The notes under the pieces are model-generated. The model was not told the DNA's origin. It was given only the letters and a program-made list of their open reading frames with translations, and did not search any database. Position numbers and translations under genes: made by a program. Below, in pieces: positions 25,253 to 34,195 of a stretch of DNA of 36,868 nt. The stretch is taken from IMG/VR virus record IMGVR_UViG_3300029951_000276, positions 1-36,868 of that record. The stretch is one strand, 5' to 3'. Numbering within the stretch: the first letter of the stretch is position 1; each line of letters opens with the position of its first letter. Source of the DNA: a virus.

Positions 25253-25735
25253 TTACTCCTTGCTATAAGTACATTCCCCATAAAACTCAGGCATGTGCAA
25301 AGGACTTAGATGCAGTGTCTCCGGAGTTATTAATTGCATGTAACCGGGCTGGCAATTGAGCATGTAAATAGCTCCCTCGTATGCCTTAGAACACACCCAC
25401 TGACTACAAATCTCCCGGCCTTGTGTATCTAACTTGCGGTTCTTAAACATCAATCCAAGAATATCTAAGTAATTATAACCAGTCCCAACATCCTTGAATG
25501 CTGAAGCCAAAATAGTATCTATCTGCTTCTGGCTACAAGCAAGTGAGTATCTGCGCTCTCGTGTTGGTACGCAATAGTCGTATGGTCTATTCTGTATTCC
25601 CGTACCAGCATGTGCACCGATCCAGCCAGTTCCAGAATCAATCTCAACATGATCCCAAAGGCTATTAGTAACCCAGTTGATCCCAACTGCGATTATGCCT
25701 GTACCATTTACATAGCGAATCTTAAATGCACTCAT
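25253..25735 (-). CDS. Permuted papain-like (NlpC/P60 or YiiX-type) cysteine hydrolase
   Basis: 160 aa, starting by ATGA overlap with the lysozyme-like gene. The pattern is a permuted papain-type hydrolase: the His motif comes first (SLWDHVEID, H29, then GWIGAHAG), then YNYLDILGLMF, and the nucleophile Cys late (GREICSQWVC, C110). These enzymes cut peptide or amide bonds, often in peptidoglycan. Coupling to a lysozyme-like gene suggests a joint role in lysis or wall entry (inference). Residues ~120-160 include a C-terminal cap. Confidence 0.6.
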   Translation of the reverse strand: MSAFKIRYVNGTGIIAVGINWVTNSLWDHVEIDSGTGWIGAHAGTGIQNRPYDYCVPTRERRYSLACSQKQIDTILASAFKDVGTGYNYLDILGLMFKNRKLDTQGREICSQWVCSKAYEGAIYMLNCQPGYMQLITPETLHLSPLHMPEFYGECTYSKE

Positions 25736-26109
25736 ACTGTCTCCAACAGCACGTCAATAATAGTAGTCGGTTGGCATCCAACCCACGCACAGACATTAGC
25801 TTCGTATGCGCTAGTATCATTATGGTCAGCAGGCGGTGCGTAGCGGCATAGTGCTTGTCGCACGTTTAGTCCTTTATAACTTGGTGTTTGGAACAAAGCT
25901 TTCATAGCTGCAAACCCAGTAGCAGTATCGGGGAAGTAAGCGAATCTCGCAACCTCATTATAACCATCAGGAATAACTTCTAATCTCGTAGCCCCATGCG
26001 CTTGTGCGAATGCTCCCCAGTTAATATCTCCTGGATTATTATTCCTAGTCGCACGACCATTAGGAATCCCAAATCCTTCTTCTCTCGCAATAGCTTGCAG
26101 TAAATTCAT
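25732..26109 (-). CDS. Lysozyme-like endolysin/virion muramidase, 125 aa
   Basis: ATG 26109 has a very strong AGGAGGG site. The opening LLQAIAREEGFGIPNG carries the candidate catalytic Glu (E10/E11) and is followed by ATRNNNPGDINWG, a motif found in phage lysozyme-like proteins with 'RNNNPGNI'. ARFAYFPDTATGFAAMKAL and YAPPADHNDTSAYEANV complete the plan. It would cleave the glycan backbone of the cell wall. It lies after the capsid gene's terminator hairpins, so expression may be tuned separately. No signal peptide. Confidence 0.6.
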   Translation of the reverse strand: MNLLQAIAREEGFGIPNGRATRNNNPGDINWGAFAQAHGATRLEVIPDGYNEVARFAYFPDTATGFAAMKALFQTPSYKGLNVRQALCRYAPPADHNDTSAYEANVCAWVGCQPTTIIDVLLETV

Positions 26110-26127
26110 AAACCCTCCTATTATAAA

Positions 26128-26195
26128 CCCACTAGGGTTGGGGAGATGGCCGCCCTAGTGGGCCGAGGCTTGCATTCACCCATCATGCAAGCCTC
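26128..26195 (-). terminator. Tandem perfect hairpins between capsid and lysozyme genes
   Basis: Read on the - strand, the first stem is GAGGCTTGCAT/ATGCAAGCCTC (11 bp, 26195-26165) and the second is CCCACTAGGG/CCCTAGTGGG (10 bp, 26162-26128) followed by TTTATAATA. The U-tract is modest, so partial termination or RNA 3'-end protection after the highly expressed capsid gene is likely. The lysozyme SD follows at once. Confidence 0.65.
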
Positions 26196-26212
26196 TACCT
26201 TGTTGCTTAGTA

Positions 26213-27172
26213 CTAGGCGCCGTTGCTGCCCCAAGTACCAAGCCAATCCGTAGCACCCGCAGACATACGCATGGTAGTCTTCTGTTTTAGCGCGCCCGTA
26301 TCGAAATCATCATCGAATTCGTCTTGCGGGTTCTGGCGCATAAATACAGTGAGGTAATGATTCTTCTTATCCGTGACCATAAACCAAGGCCCGGCGCTGG
26401 TGAAATAATGACATACCATGTACGAAAGATCTTCGCCCAAGAGCGAGTTCACGTCATTGGTATCTGTTGCAGGCTTACCACTTGAAGCGAAGAGTTCACG
26501 AGCAAGGAACCGATTTTCAGGAGCAATCAGTACCATCTTCGGCTTCAGGTTAATAGGCAAGCCCTGTGAATCTACGAGCCGCTCGAACTGCGTGGTAGCC
26601 AACTGCACACCAGTAAAGCTGAGGTCGATATCAGTAGCAGGACGGTTAGGAAAAGTACCGGCGGCGCTAATGAGATTTGGAAGAGCCGACCAAGTACTAG
26701 TCGCAGAAGGTCCACCAAGCAGAGGATGCTGGTTATTAAACAGAGAAACTCCGTCCGTAGTCGTGACATTGGCGGAAAACCCCTGATTAAAGATATTAAA
26801 AGCAACGATCTCTTTCGTGTAGCGGATCGAGCGCGCGAGAGCTTTAGGAGCCTGATTAATAACCCCGTACTTCGCATCATCCCACAGTTCCTTGGAAGTA
26901 CGAACCGCCAAGGCGTAAGTAAGATGAATGTACCGCTTATCGCCACCCTGAATCATGTTAGTATACGCAACGGGCGTATTTTCCGGCTTTTCCTGTAGTG
27001 GCCCGAAACCAGCCATTTTCAAGTCCTGCTCGTACTCATTCTCCGAGGTTTTTACATTAAAGATCGCCTGATGCTCTTCTGCACGCTGTTCCGTGTCAAG
27101 TGCATCAACGTATACTTTATGCAACCCCGGAGCCATAAGTTTTGCAAATGCTCCACGTACTTGTGTCGCCAT
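26213..27172 (-). CDS. Major capsid protein (Mu gpT-like)
   Basis: 319 aa, AAGGAA 9 bases before ATG 27172. The stretch DALDTEQRAEEHQAIFNVKTSENEYEQDLKMAGFG with AYTNMIQGGDKRYIHLTYALAVRTSKELWDD matches the N-arm and E-loop plan of HK97-fold capsid proteins of the Mu gpT type. Later, PENRFLARELF and TDWLGTWG fit the A-domain. Abundance is suggested by the strong SD and the tandem hairpins right after it. Neighbours are a decoration-like protein and the scaffold. Confidence 0.75.
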   Translation of the reverse strand: MATQVRGAFAKLMAPGLHKVYVDALDTEQRAEEHQAIFNVKTSENEYEQDLKMAGFGPLQEKPENTPVAYTNMIQGGDKRYIHLTYALAVRTSKELWDDAKYGVINQAPKALARSIRYTKEIVAFNIFNQGFSANVTTTDGVSLFNNQHPLLGGPSATSTWSALPNLISAAGTFPNRPATDIDLSFTGVQLATTQFERLVDSQGLPINLKPKMVLIAPENRFLARELFASSGKPATDTNDVNSLLGEDLSYMVCHYFTSAGPWFMVTDKKNHYLTVFMRQNPQDEFDDDFDTGALKQKTTMRMSAGATDWLGTWGSNGA

Positions 27173-27197
27173 TTTATTATTCCTTTATACGAAGATA

Positions 27198-27854
27198 TTA
27201 AGCAGTGAAGATTTGACGAGCAGCCTGTAGAACCTGGAAACGAACGCGAGCGTTGATAATATAAGTACCCGCCGCACCCGGAACTTGGTCGATAGGGTTA
27301 ATACCAACCATTACAACTACTGTGTTTGTCCCCGCAGTAGCTTTACCGCCGTCCACATACCACTGGCCGTTTGCATCAATCGTAAGCCCGAACTGTGTAC
27401 CAATCTGCGCCTGTGTAGGAGTCCAGTTTGCGGCCACAGTTCCGGTGCTGTTGTCGTAGGTTGCCTCGAAGATGTTATTATCAACAGAGCTTTCAAACAG
27501 CGCACGGCCATCAGCAATAGGTGCACCGACTGCGATATTAACAGCCGCGGGCTGGAATACTACCGAGCCATAAGTCTGAATCGCGCCCGGAGGCCCGATC
27601 TGACTAAATGCTCCCGGTGCTCCTGCACCACTAGTACCAAGATTCTGGCTATAGTTAAGAGCAAATCCAGCAATGGAATTAGTAAGAGTAGTACCATCCC
27701 ATGCACGGATAAACCCGGCGTTAAGTTGAAGCGGAGTTCCAATCTTATAAGTCTGCCCAGATTGTTCAGGCTGGCTATTCGTGAAAGGAGTCAGCCCAGT
27801 AGTCGTCTCAACAACTCCAATTGGAATGTGAGTAGTAAGATTCGGACCTGCCAT
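27198..27854 (-). CDS. Probable capsid decoration/head protein, 218 aa
   Basis: ATG 27854, with AAGGA upstream. Low-charge beta-rich sequence with 'GTPLQLNAGFIRAWDGTT' and 'FGLTIDANGQWYVDGGKA' segments, common in head-decoration proteins encoded beside the capsid gene. The final helix (VRFQVLQAARQIF) is short. Assigned by place and composition. Confidence 0.5.
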   Translation of the reverse strand: MAGPNLTTHIPIGVVETTTGLTPFTNSQPEQSGQTYKIGTPLQLNAGFIRAWDGTTLTNSIAGFALNYSQNLGTSGAGAPGAFSQIGPPGAIQTYGSVVFQPAAVNIAVGAPIADGRALFESSVDNNIFEATYDNSTGTVAANWTPTQAQIGTQFGLTIDANGQWYVDGGKATAGTNTVVVMVGINPIDQVPGAAGTYIINARVRFQVLQAARQIFTA

Positions 27855-27877
27855 TTTTTAATCCTTCTTTCTATTTA

Positions 27878-28609
27878 TTAAACTTCAACACCGGGATCGT
27901 AGAACGTCATTTTCTTCATTGCTGAAGCGTCACGAAAGTCACTACCTACCCCAGATTCCTGTGTCATATATTGATTTGCCATAGATGCGGCACGAGTACG
28001 GCTACTAGCTTGATCGGTAGTTCTAACCGCACGTTCGTGAGCTGCACGAAGAGCACGATAGTAAGTTGCTTTGTCGATCTTCATTGCAACTACGTCGTTG
28101 AAGCAGTAGTGGCCGTCTGCGTCTAAGGAGGTCTGAATAGCATCAGCACTTACTAAATCATTAGGCTCGATATAAGTAAATCCCTTACCGATCTTATCTC
28201 CAAGATTCTGCGGGTTCTTATTAACCCATCGTGCTTCGTAGTTCGAGTCCCGCAATTTAATAGCAAGTACATCAGCATCCATGAACGCCTTAGCTTCGAT
28301 CGGCACGCTAAGATCGTAAACATCGTCCATAGTAAGTTTGGAGAAGTCTGTGATATTAACAGCAGCCTTTGGTAGCACTTGTCCCGGCATGTTGGGATTG
28401 AATTTAGAAGAAGCAATAGCCTTGCGTGTCTGCTCTTCTACGATCTTAGCAACTGCAATCATCTGTGCGGCAGTAAGCGGGACTTCGGTGCTCACGGCTG
28501 GCGCATCTACTTTCACGGCTGGTTTTACGAAGGGCTTAGCCGCAACTGGCGCGTCTTCTCGCAAGTCCTTGAACATATCCAATGGGTCGATCTCGTTTTC
28601 GTTAGACAT
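27878..28609 (-). CDS. Hypothetical head protein, 243 aa
   Basis: ATG 28609 lies 8 bases inside the end of the scaffold-like gene. The N-terminal ~60 residues are Pro/Ala/Val-rich and disordered. A folded core follows (FSKLTMDDVYDLSVPIEAKAFMDADVLAIKLRDSNYEARWVNKN), with a basic helix (YYRALRAAHERAVRTTDQASSRTR). It lies between scaffold and decoration genes; I do not recognise a family. It may be a head assembly or DNA-contacting protein. Confidence 0.5.
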   Translation of the reverse strand: MSNENEIDPLDMFKDLREDAPVAAKPFVKPAVKVDAPAVSTEVPLTAAQMIAVAKIVEEQTRKAIASSKFNPNMPGQVLPKAAVNITDFSKLTMDDVYDLSVPIEAKAFMDADVLAIKLRDSNYEARWVNKNPQNLGDKIGKGFTYIEPNDLVSADAIQTSLDADGHYCFNDVVAMKIDKATYYRALRAAHERAVRTTDQASSRTRAASMANQYMTQESGVGSDFRDASAMKKMTFYDPGVEV

Positions 28610-29288
28610 ACTCTAGTTGCCTTCTGGAAGTAATCCAGTCTTTCTCTGAGATTCCCATACGTTTTGCTACCAGCTTTTCGTCAGCATTAAGAGTCTCGGA
28701 CTCGCCTTCGCTCTTGCCGCTATTGCCACTTGAGGAGTTAGAATCAAACACATTCGCACTGTTACGCGATTTGATCTTACCCTCTTGTATATCTTTCATG
28801 TGGTCGAACATTACTAGTTTGTAGCAATTCTCAACCACATCCGCACGGCACTGAGCATCAAGTGTCTGCTGCGAAATCATAGCATCTACCTTGGACTTAA
28901 TATCTCCGTGATAGTATTCCTTATCCGCAAGCGCATCCTGCTTATTCATCTTCGCCGCCAGCATCTTTACCGCGGTATTAGTACCACGATTCATTCTGCT
29001 AACAGCATCCGCTGGATCAAGCATGAAATCTTCTGCTGTAACTTCTGGTCCCTTATTCTCGTTTGCCTTCGCAACTCGCGCCGCCTCTGCTCTATCAGCG
29101 CGCTCTTGCGCCATAGCCGCAGCCATTTCAAGAATCGGGCGCATCTTCTCATCTTGTGCGGCCTGCATTTCTGTTAGGGATGTTTTGAAAGAAGTAGTAA
29201 GTTCCTCTTTCAATTTCTCCGGTTTGAACTCTACATCGTCGAGCTTTTCACCTTCTACTAACTGCCCATCTCTTCGATACCACGGCAT
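28602..29288 (-). CDS. Scaffolding-like protein, 228 aa
   Basis: ATG 29288 with AAGGAG. Highly charged and helical (FKTSLTEMQAAQDEKMRPILEMAAAMAQERADRAEAARVAKANE), then a Ser/Gly linker and a C-terminal RMGISEKDWITSRRQLEY, typical of scaffold C-ends that contact capsid. Position between portal and capsid is the usual scaffold place. No protease domain is seen. Confidence 0.6.
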   Translation of the reverse strand: MPWYRRDGQLVEGEKLDDVEFKPEKLKEELTTSFKTSLTEMQAAQDEKMRPILEMAAAMAQERADRAEAARVAKANENKGPEVTAEDFMLDPADAVSRMNRGTNTAVKMLAAKMNKQDALADKEYYHGDIKSKVDAMISQQTLDAQCRADVVENCYKLVMFDHMKDIQEGKIKSRNSANVFDSNSSSGNSGKSEGESETLNADEKLVAKRMGISEKDWITSRRQLEYV

Positions 29289-29299
29289 AAGCCATCTCC

Positions 29300-29446
29300 T
29301 TATACTTTATTGCTTTTGAAGTTCTTTACTATATAACCAATCCCAACTACCTCGTTATAAGCATCGAGTTGTCCTTTCAGATAACCCTTGCCATAATCTG
29401 TGATCCCTTCTTTACTATCAAAGAAATCATCTTTAACTCTGTCCAT
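29300..29446 (-). CDS. Small hypothetical protein after portal, 48 aa
   Basis: Start taken at ATG 29446, which overlaps the portal's 3' end by 14 bases; a longer frame to 29605 lies wholly inside the portal gene. Sequence MDRVKDDFFDSKEGITDYGKGYLKGQLDAYNEVVGIGYIV is helical. Small proteins of this pattern often follow portal genes in podophages. SD weak (GGTGGAG, 14 bases upstream). Confidence 0.5.
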   Translation of the reverse strand: MDRVKDDFFDSKEGITDYGKGYLKGQLDAYNEVVGIGYIVKNFKSNKV

Positions 29447-31403
29447 TAGTGCTAGTAGGTACTCCACCAGCAATTGCCCCGCCGCCGACTGGTACAGCTC
29501 CAGGATTATTACCCTCGCTTGCATCAGGTTGTCCAGCGCCACTTGGCTGTCCAGATTGCGGACTTGGCTGTTGACCTCCAACGCTTGACTGTGGGCTAAG
29601 TTCATTAGGGCGTCCTTTATCTAATAGTGCGGGTCGTGGTACTAGCCGCTCGTAATCGTCGTGACCGAAGTTCTGTACTATTTGCTTGTACAGCGATTGC
29701 TTCGCTCGGAGTACATCGGTGTAGTATTCTATCAAGTCAGGGGGAGCGCCTTGCATTCCCATAGCTTGAATCATCTGAGCATCGCCCTGATAGAGGCCAC
29801 TTAGAGTTTGAGATAGCATTATATCATTCTGCTTCTCTAGTTCCTTATTCATACTAGCGGTGCTACTGCGAATACTCAGTCCTAATTTTCCAGACTTAAT
29901 GTTCTCAAAAGCAGCTTTCAGGGCTTCTGCGTTATCACCGTACTGTCGTAACTTCTTACCAATTCCGAAGTGAGCATACATCTTAGCGAACTTCGAGCCG
30001 GCTCTAGAATGTGCGGATCGCATATCTGACATGCGTAGGCCGGTTCTAGAATTTTGTTGCTGAAGTACGGCGAAGGTGCCTTGGCTAGAATAGATTCCAC
30101 GTTTGCTGTTGACAATACCGCCACCAGTACCTCCTGTTGCAGGATCTATTCCTGTGCGTTCTTTTACTAGGGCTAACGATAAATTCTCCCCGTCAAGCGA
30201 ATCAGCTTGGGGATTGTTAAGTTCAAGTCTTTCGATCTCACCTGGATCAGCAGGCACGAGAACACCAGGATAAAACTGTAGAATCGAATGAAGCTTCGAA
30301 TTCTTATTAACGCGAAACGCTGTTGTATTGGAAAGTGTTTTAGCATTGATTCGTTGGCGATGCATCTCGCCAATTTCATCTTGCAGTGCTTTGAGCATTT
30401 CTGCAAAACCGTATCCATAATACTGGTCATCATCATATGCCAACTTTGCGTCTTCGAAGATATCCATGTTCTCTGGATAGTAGTTGAAGAAAGATACTAA
30501 CCGAGTCTTGCTTCGTGGATGGTGAGTGCATTGCAAACGGTAGTTCTGTCCGTTGTGCTGATAACGAAACCAGCACTCATAAAGATCGTACTCGTCGCTG
30601 AGCGATCCCGAACTAGTAGCCCCTAATCCCTGCTTCTCTTCAATGTAGTTCTGAAGAACATCTGACTGACTACGATCAGGCTGGGCAATAATAGCATCAA
30701 TATCTTCATCTTTGAAAAACTTCAGAGCTTTCTTGTCTTCGAGTGTCTTTCTAGAGACAGTCATTATGTGGCATTTGAATTTTGAATCTTCGAGCTTCTG
30801 TGTACTGATATCTGTCAGGAACTTATTAAGCGGAATGTTCTCAGGACGAGGACCATCGAGTCGGATTACTTCTTTCGTCTCGTACTTGTAATCCTCACCG
30901 CTCATTCCATCCGTAGATACTATCTGATTCTCTACGTGATAGAGCCAAGGGAACTTAATAATACCAGTACCATTCCTAATAGTACCAGCGAACCACGCTT
31001 CCTCTACTCGGTAGAAGTCCAGTTCCGAAGGCTCCAGCGCCATATTACTAAGGAACTTCTCGATAGCAGAACGCTGGTCGTCACCTTCGCCGGTCTTAAT
31101 ATCACCGTAAATCTTAGCCGTCCACAGAGGATCAGTCATGTACATAGCCATGACTCTAGCTAGTAGATTATCGCTATTCGAAGCAATAATCTGAATCTCT
31201 ATATTAGAAGCCCCCGGCCAAGGAGTATCACGGGAGTCGTTCTTGGGAGTACCTTTGTAAAGTCGAGCGTACTCTTTCAGTTTATCTTCTCTGAAATTCC
31301 GAGTACGCTCGTACCAGTAAGCCGTGGATTCCTCCACAAATTTCCACATCTCTTCAGTAGCATCTTTTCCGAAATTAGTTTTGACCGGTCGTATCGCTGG
31401 CAT
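29433..31403 (-). CDS. Portal protein
   Basis: 656 aa, with AAGG before ATG 31403. An N-terminal helical part (YWYERTRNFREDKLKEYARLYKG) is followed by TPWPGASNIEIQIIASNSDNLLARVMAMYM, a hallmark of podovirus portals. The wing and stem regions include YGYGFAEMLKALQDEIGEMHRQRINAKT, and the C-terminal ~80 residues are Gly/Pro/Ser/Gln-rich. The portal is the DNA entry/exit ring at one capsid vertex. Length fits gp1-type podophage portals. It lies downstream of TerL and upstream of the scaffold in the usual order. Confidence 0.8.
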   Translation of the reverse strand: MPAIRPVKTNFGKDATEEMWKFVEESTAYWYERTRNFREDKLKEYARLYKGTPKNDSRDTPWPGASNIEIQIIASNSDNLLARVMAMYMTDPLWTAKIYGDIKTGEGDDQRSAIEKFLSNMALEPSELDFYRVEEAWFAGTIRNGTGIIKFPWLYHVENQIVSTDGMSGEDYKYETKEVIRLDGPRPENIPLNKFLTDISTQKLEDSKFKCHIMTVSRKTLEDKKALKFFKDEDIDAIIAQPDRSQSDVLQNYIEEKQGLGATSSGSLSDEYDLYECWFRYQHNGQNYRLQCTHHPRSKTRLVSFFNYYPENMDIFEDAKLAYDDDQYYGYGFAEMLKALQDEIGEMHRQRINAKTLSNTTAFRVNKNSKLHSILQFYPGVLVPADPGEIERLELNNPQADSLDGENLSLALVKERTGIDPATGGTGGGIVNSKRGIYSSQGTFAVLQQQNSRTGLRMSDMRSAHSRAGSKFAKMYAHFGIGKKLRQYGDNAEALKAAFENIKSGKLGLSIRSSTASMNKELEKQNDIMLSQTLSGLYQGDAQMIQAMGMQGAPPDLIEYYTDVLRAKQSLYKQIVQNFGHDDYERLVPRPALLDKGRPNELSPQSSVGGQQPSPQSGQPSGAGQPDASEGNNPGAVPVGGGAIAGGVPTSTNGQS

Positions 31404-31620
31404 TTGATTCTACCTTAACTTCGGGATTAGATGATACAGTTGTTACTTGATTTGGGGAGGGCTGCATGTGACTTATACCGCACAGGGTACTACCTACTCC
31501 AGCGAAGTAATAACCAAGCTGGAGATTGTACTTCGCCGCGAGATACATGGAAGTGAAAAGTACGAGAATCCCCCAGAATGTTAGTGGAAGATTCCCGATT
31601 GCTTTTATGATCGAAACCAT
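31375..31620 (-). CDS. Holin-like small membrane protein, 81 aa
   Basis: ATG 31620; overlaps the portal start by 29 bases. Two hydrophobic segments: LPLTFWGILVLFTSMYLAA (11-29) and LGYYFAGVGSTLCGISH (about 35-51), then a polar Ser/Asn/Glu tail. This is the size and topology of a class II holin, but a different membrane role is possible. SD weak. Confidence 0.5.
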   Translation of the reverse strand: MVSIIKAIGNLPLTFWGILVLFTSMYLAAKYNLQLGYYFAGVGSTLCGISHMQPSPNQVTTVSSNPEVKVESNASDTTGQN

Positions 31621-31634
31621 TTCTTAATCCTCAG

Positions 31635-32084
31635 TCATGCAGGAGTTTGAACAGCGGCACCAGTTACGGGAGCGGCTACAGATGCGGCGACGGCGGGTGT
31701 AGTAGTTGCAGCGGGCTGCGTAGTAATAAATGCATTCGACGCAGCTACGAGGCTGTTTACGAAAGTCGTATACTGTGCGGTGGTGACAGTGGCAGGATTA
31801 ACTCCAAGCGCAGTAAGAGTCGGCCCGAGGGAAGTAGCAAGTGAAGATACAACAGATGCAAGCTTTACAGCATTACTCCCGGTCGTATTCCCAGCCGCAA
31901 CTCCAAGAGCTTCTGCGTTTCCGATTGCAGTAATACCAGTCTGGATCAGAGTAGAAAGACCCGGCATGTACGCATTCTCAAAAGGAGTAGCGATCGTCTG
32001 AACTTCCTGCACAATCGGCGCAGCTTTCTTAAAAATACTGGCAATATCTTCGCCAGCTTTTTCAAGTACAGTAAGGAATGACAT
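31635..32084 (-). CDS. Ala/Thr-rich hypothetical protein, 149 aa
   Basis: ATG 32084 with GGGAGA. The N-terminus is an amphipathic helix (FLTVLEKAGEDIASIFKKAAPIVQEVQ). The middle has Ala/Val/Leu segments (NAVKLASVVSSLATSLGPTLTALG), and the C-terminal ~30 residues are a Thr/Ala/Pro/Val tail. No true membrane segment is clear. Sits within a probable lysis cluster; function unknown. Confidence 0.45.
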   Translation of the reverse strand: MSFLTVLEKAGEDIASIFKKAAPIVQEVQTIATPFENAYMPGLSTLIQTGITAIGNAEALGVAAGNTTGSNAVKLASVVSSLATSLGPTLTALGVNPATVTTAQYTTFVNSLVAASNAFITTQPAATTTPAVAASVAAPVTGAAVQTPA

Positions 32085-32097
32085 AATATAAATCTCC

Positions 32098-32355
32098 CTA
32101 TTTCCAGAAATGATCTAGTATTCTAAGAATCACAGCGGTGATAACTCCACCCGCCGCACTATATGATGCAAGCTTGATCTTAAGTGTAAGTATATCCGTA
32201 GATACCTTGGTTACTTTTTGCTCAAGACTGTGTAAATCTTTTCTGTTCTGTGAATGTTTCTCAGTTGTGTCGATCTTTAGATTACTCAGTTTCTCATTAA
32301 GTACTGCTTGGCCTATAGCAAGATCGACTAAGCTCACTTCGCCGCTCTCGCCCAT
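32098..32355 (-). CDS. XhlA/holin-like coiled-coil membrane protein, 85 aa
   Basis: ATG 32355 lies one base after the TerL stop codon; the longer upstream frame lies inside TerL. A polar helical stretch (VLNEKLSNLKID...HSLEQKVTKVSTDILTLK) is followed by a single hydrophobic C-terminal segment, SAAGGVITAVILRILDHF. That plan matches hemolysin XhlA-type proteins that assist lysis. No homology check is possible here. Confidence 0.55.
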   Translation of the reverse strand: MGESGEVSLVDLAIGQAVLNEKLSNLKIDTTEKHSQNRKDLHSLEQKVTKVSTDILTLKIKLASYSAAGGVITAVILRILDHFWK

Positions 32356-32356
32356 A

Positions 32357-34195
32357 CTAATACCCCGAGATACTATTTCGTATATTTCGCTTGTACTGAT
32401 TCTTTCTTCGAAGAATTTCCATTTCAATCTCGTCAGTGTTAGTATCAAAATCCCATACTTGCGGCCCATAGCCCAAAGTATCGAGTACGTCAACGAGTTT
32501 CCCGGCGGGATAGGTTTCAAATTCCTCGTGGAACTCTTCCATTCCCTTGCTATTAAGCCAAAATTCTCCGCGTTCAAAAATAGGTCCGAGACCATCAATA
32601 CGCATTTTCTTAGCATTCTTGGTCTTGGGAGTAATAAGCTCCTTGATGGTAAGGTTGCCATATCTAGGATCTCGTCTTCGTTCTTCTTTTATTTTGTACT
32701 CTAAGTGGTACTTGAGGTATTTTTGAGCGGCGATTGTTTCCATGTATATACAATCAAGTTTCCACACCTCGACTGCGAGATATAACATTGTGTCGATGAA
32801 CTCGTCTGTACCACAGGATTTAGCCCATACATCGAGTAAGTACACCCGTCTTGGATTCTCGGCCACTCCGGTAATAGTAATAGCATGTCTGCACCTACCC
32901 TCATTGCCGCTATGATTAGGGTCTACGATCATGTAGCGTTTTAGATTACGTGGGGCGATATCTTCTTCTACGTCGCCTTCGTGAACCTTGTGCCGTATTA
33001 GAACTTTCTGCCGAACCTTAGTAGCACCATTCTTAGTCATTGGCGCGGCGTCGGTGTAAGTGAAATTGGAGTCTTTAATAAACTCATAATACCTAAGACT
33101 ACGCTTATCAAACTTTACCTCGGCCGGATTAATAGGTACATTAAGATACTGGCAGCTAAATAGATAAGAGCCGAGACGCTGCTTGTAACGAGCAAGCTTC
33201 TCCAAGTTGAATGCTTCTGGAAAAATTGGCACGCCGAAAGGGTGTAAAGAACAGCAGCCACCAAGGGCGCTATGAGTAGTAAAATTAAAATACTGCTCAT
33301 TACTGCGAATGTAGCTATTAAGATCCTTGTAGCTCCATCGGTTCCCGACAATAATCTCATCATTATCCCTACCACCATCATCTATTGCGGCGTCAAAGGC
33401 GCCCACGAGTAGTTGATGATACTCGATAGTTTTCTGCATCGTGGTGTCGGATTCAAATGCCGCTCTACCAACAAGATCATCTTGGATAACCATATCGTAA
33501 TGGCGAGATTGTAGGGCAGATCCCACACCGATAAAATCAAATGTTCCTTCACCTTGAATTCTACCAGCTTTAGTACGCATTTGATGTAGACTTTCATCAT
33601 TTTGCGTACAGCTAGAATCAGGTAGTATTTCCGGGAAAAGATATTTGAACAGAGCATTATCTCTGTAATGTCCATAAAATCGCACACCAAGCTTCTTCGC
33701 ATTGTTAATAACCTCGCTAACTAGTAGAATGCGAATATCTTGATTATGTACATACCTCATCCACTGGATGTATCTATCACCATGCCCCATAGCACGCATG
33801 TACAACTCATCCTCATAACTAAAAGGAAGCGCGCGCCACATTGGGTAGCATTCTGAGTAGACGGTAGATTTGAAATGGTCACGAGGTATCTCGATTACTT
33901 CTTTCAGGCCATCTTTCTCTACTACTTGGCACATCTGAAAGTGCATGTTTCTATCAGGATCGGGGTTCTTCTGGAACTTATTCTTGCCGAGAATTACTGT
34001 TGCGAAGTAGAACAAAGACCCAAGAGCATTCAACCTATGAATAACCCGCATCGTTTTTTCATCGGGATGCGTAGGAGGTATTACTTTATACGACCTCGTA
34101 ACACTCGCCGGGAGATATAACCCACCCGTCTCGCTATACTCATACTCCGCGTTTTTGTCTAGGACGGCTTCTAAATCCTTCTGAGTATAGCTCAT
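32357..34195 (-). CDS. Large terminase subunit (TerL)
   Basis: 612 aa. The Walker A-like loop is P104-R-D-H-F-K-S-T111, Walker B is YDMVIQDD (D239/D240), and the nuclease acidic residues are D425 (MIVDPNHS), E486 (YMETIAA) and D569/D572 (LVDVLDTLGYG). This is the DNA-packaging motor and headful/end nuclease. The start (ATG 34195) has a poor SD (GTGGAT) and overlaps a small upstream ORF by 56 bases, so it may be translated by coupling. Confidence 0.85.
   Translation of the reverse strand: MSYTQKDLEAVLDKNAEYEYSETGGLYLPASVTRSYKVIPPTHPDEKTMRVIHRLNALGSLFYFATVILGKNKFQKNPDPDRNMHFQMCQVVEKDGLKEVIEIPRDHFKSTVYSECYPMWRALPFSYEDELYMRAMGHGDRYIQWMRYVHNQDIRILLVSEVINNAKKLGVRFYGHYRDNALFKYLFPEILPDSSCTQNDESLHQMRTKAGRIQGEGTFDFIGVGSALQSRHYDMVIQDDLVGRAAFESDTTMQKTIEYHQLLVGAFDAAIDDGGRDNDEIIVGNRWSYKDLNSYIRSNEQYFNFTTHSALGGCCSLHPFGVPIFPEAFNLEKLARYKQRLGSYLFSCQYLNVPINPAEVKFDKRSLRYYEFIKDSNFTYTDAAPMTKNGATKVRQKVLIRHKVHEGDVEEDIAPRNLKRYMIVDPNHSGNEGRCRHAITITGVAENPRRVYLLDVWAKSCGTDEFIDTMLYLAVEVWKLDCIYMETIAAQKYLKYHLEYKIKEERRRDPRYGNLTIKELITPKTKNAKKMRIDGLGPIFERGEFWLNSKGMEEFHEEFETYPAGKLVDVLDTLGYGPQVWDFDTNTDEIEMEILRRKNQYKRNIRNSISGY

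Noticed and set aside
27285-27881. 198-aa + strand open frame opposite the head/decoration gene
   Set aside because: Opposite strand of a supported structural gene, Cys/Arg-rich by-product sequence, no SD and against the direction of the whole late block.
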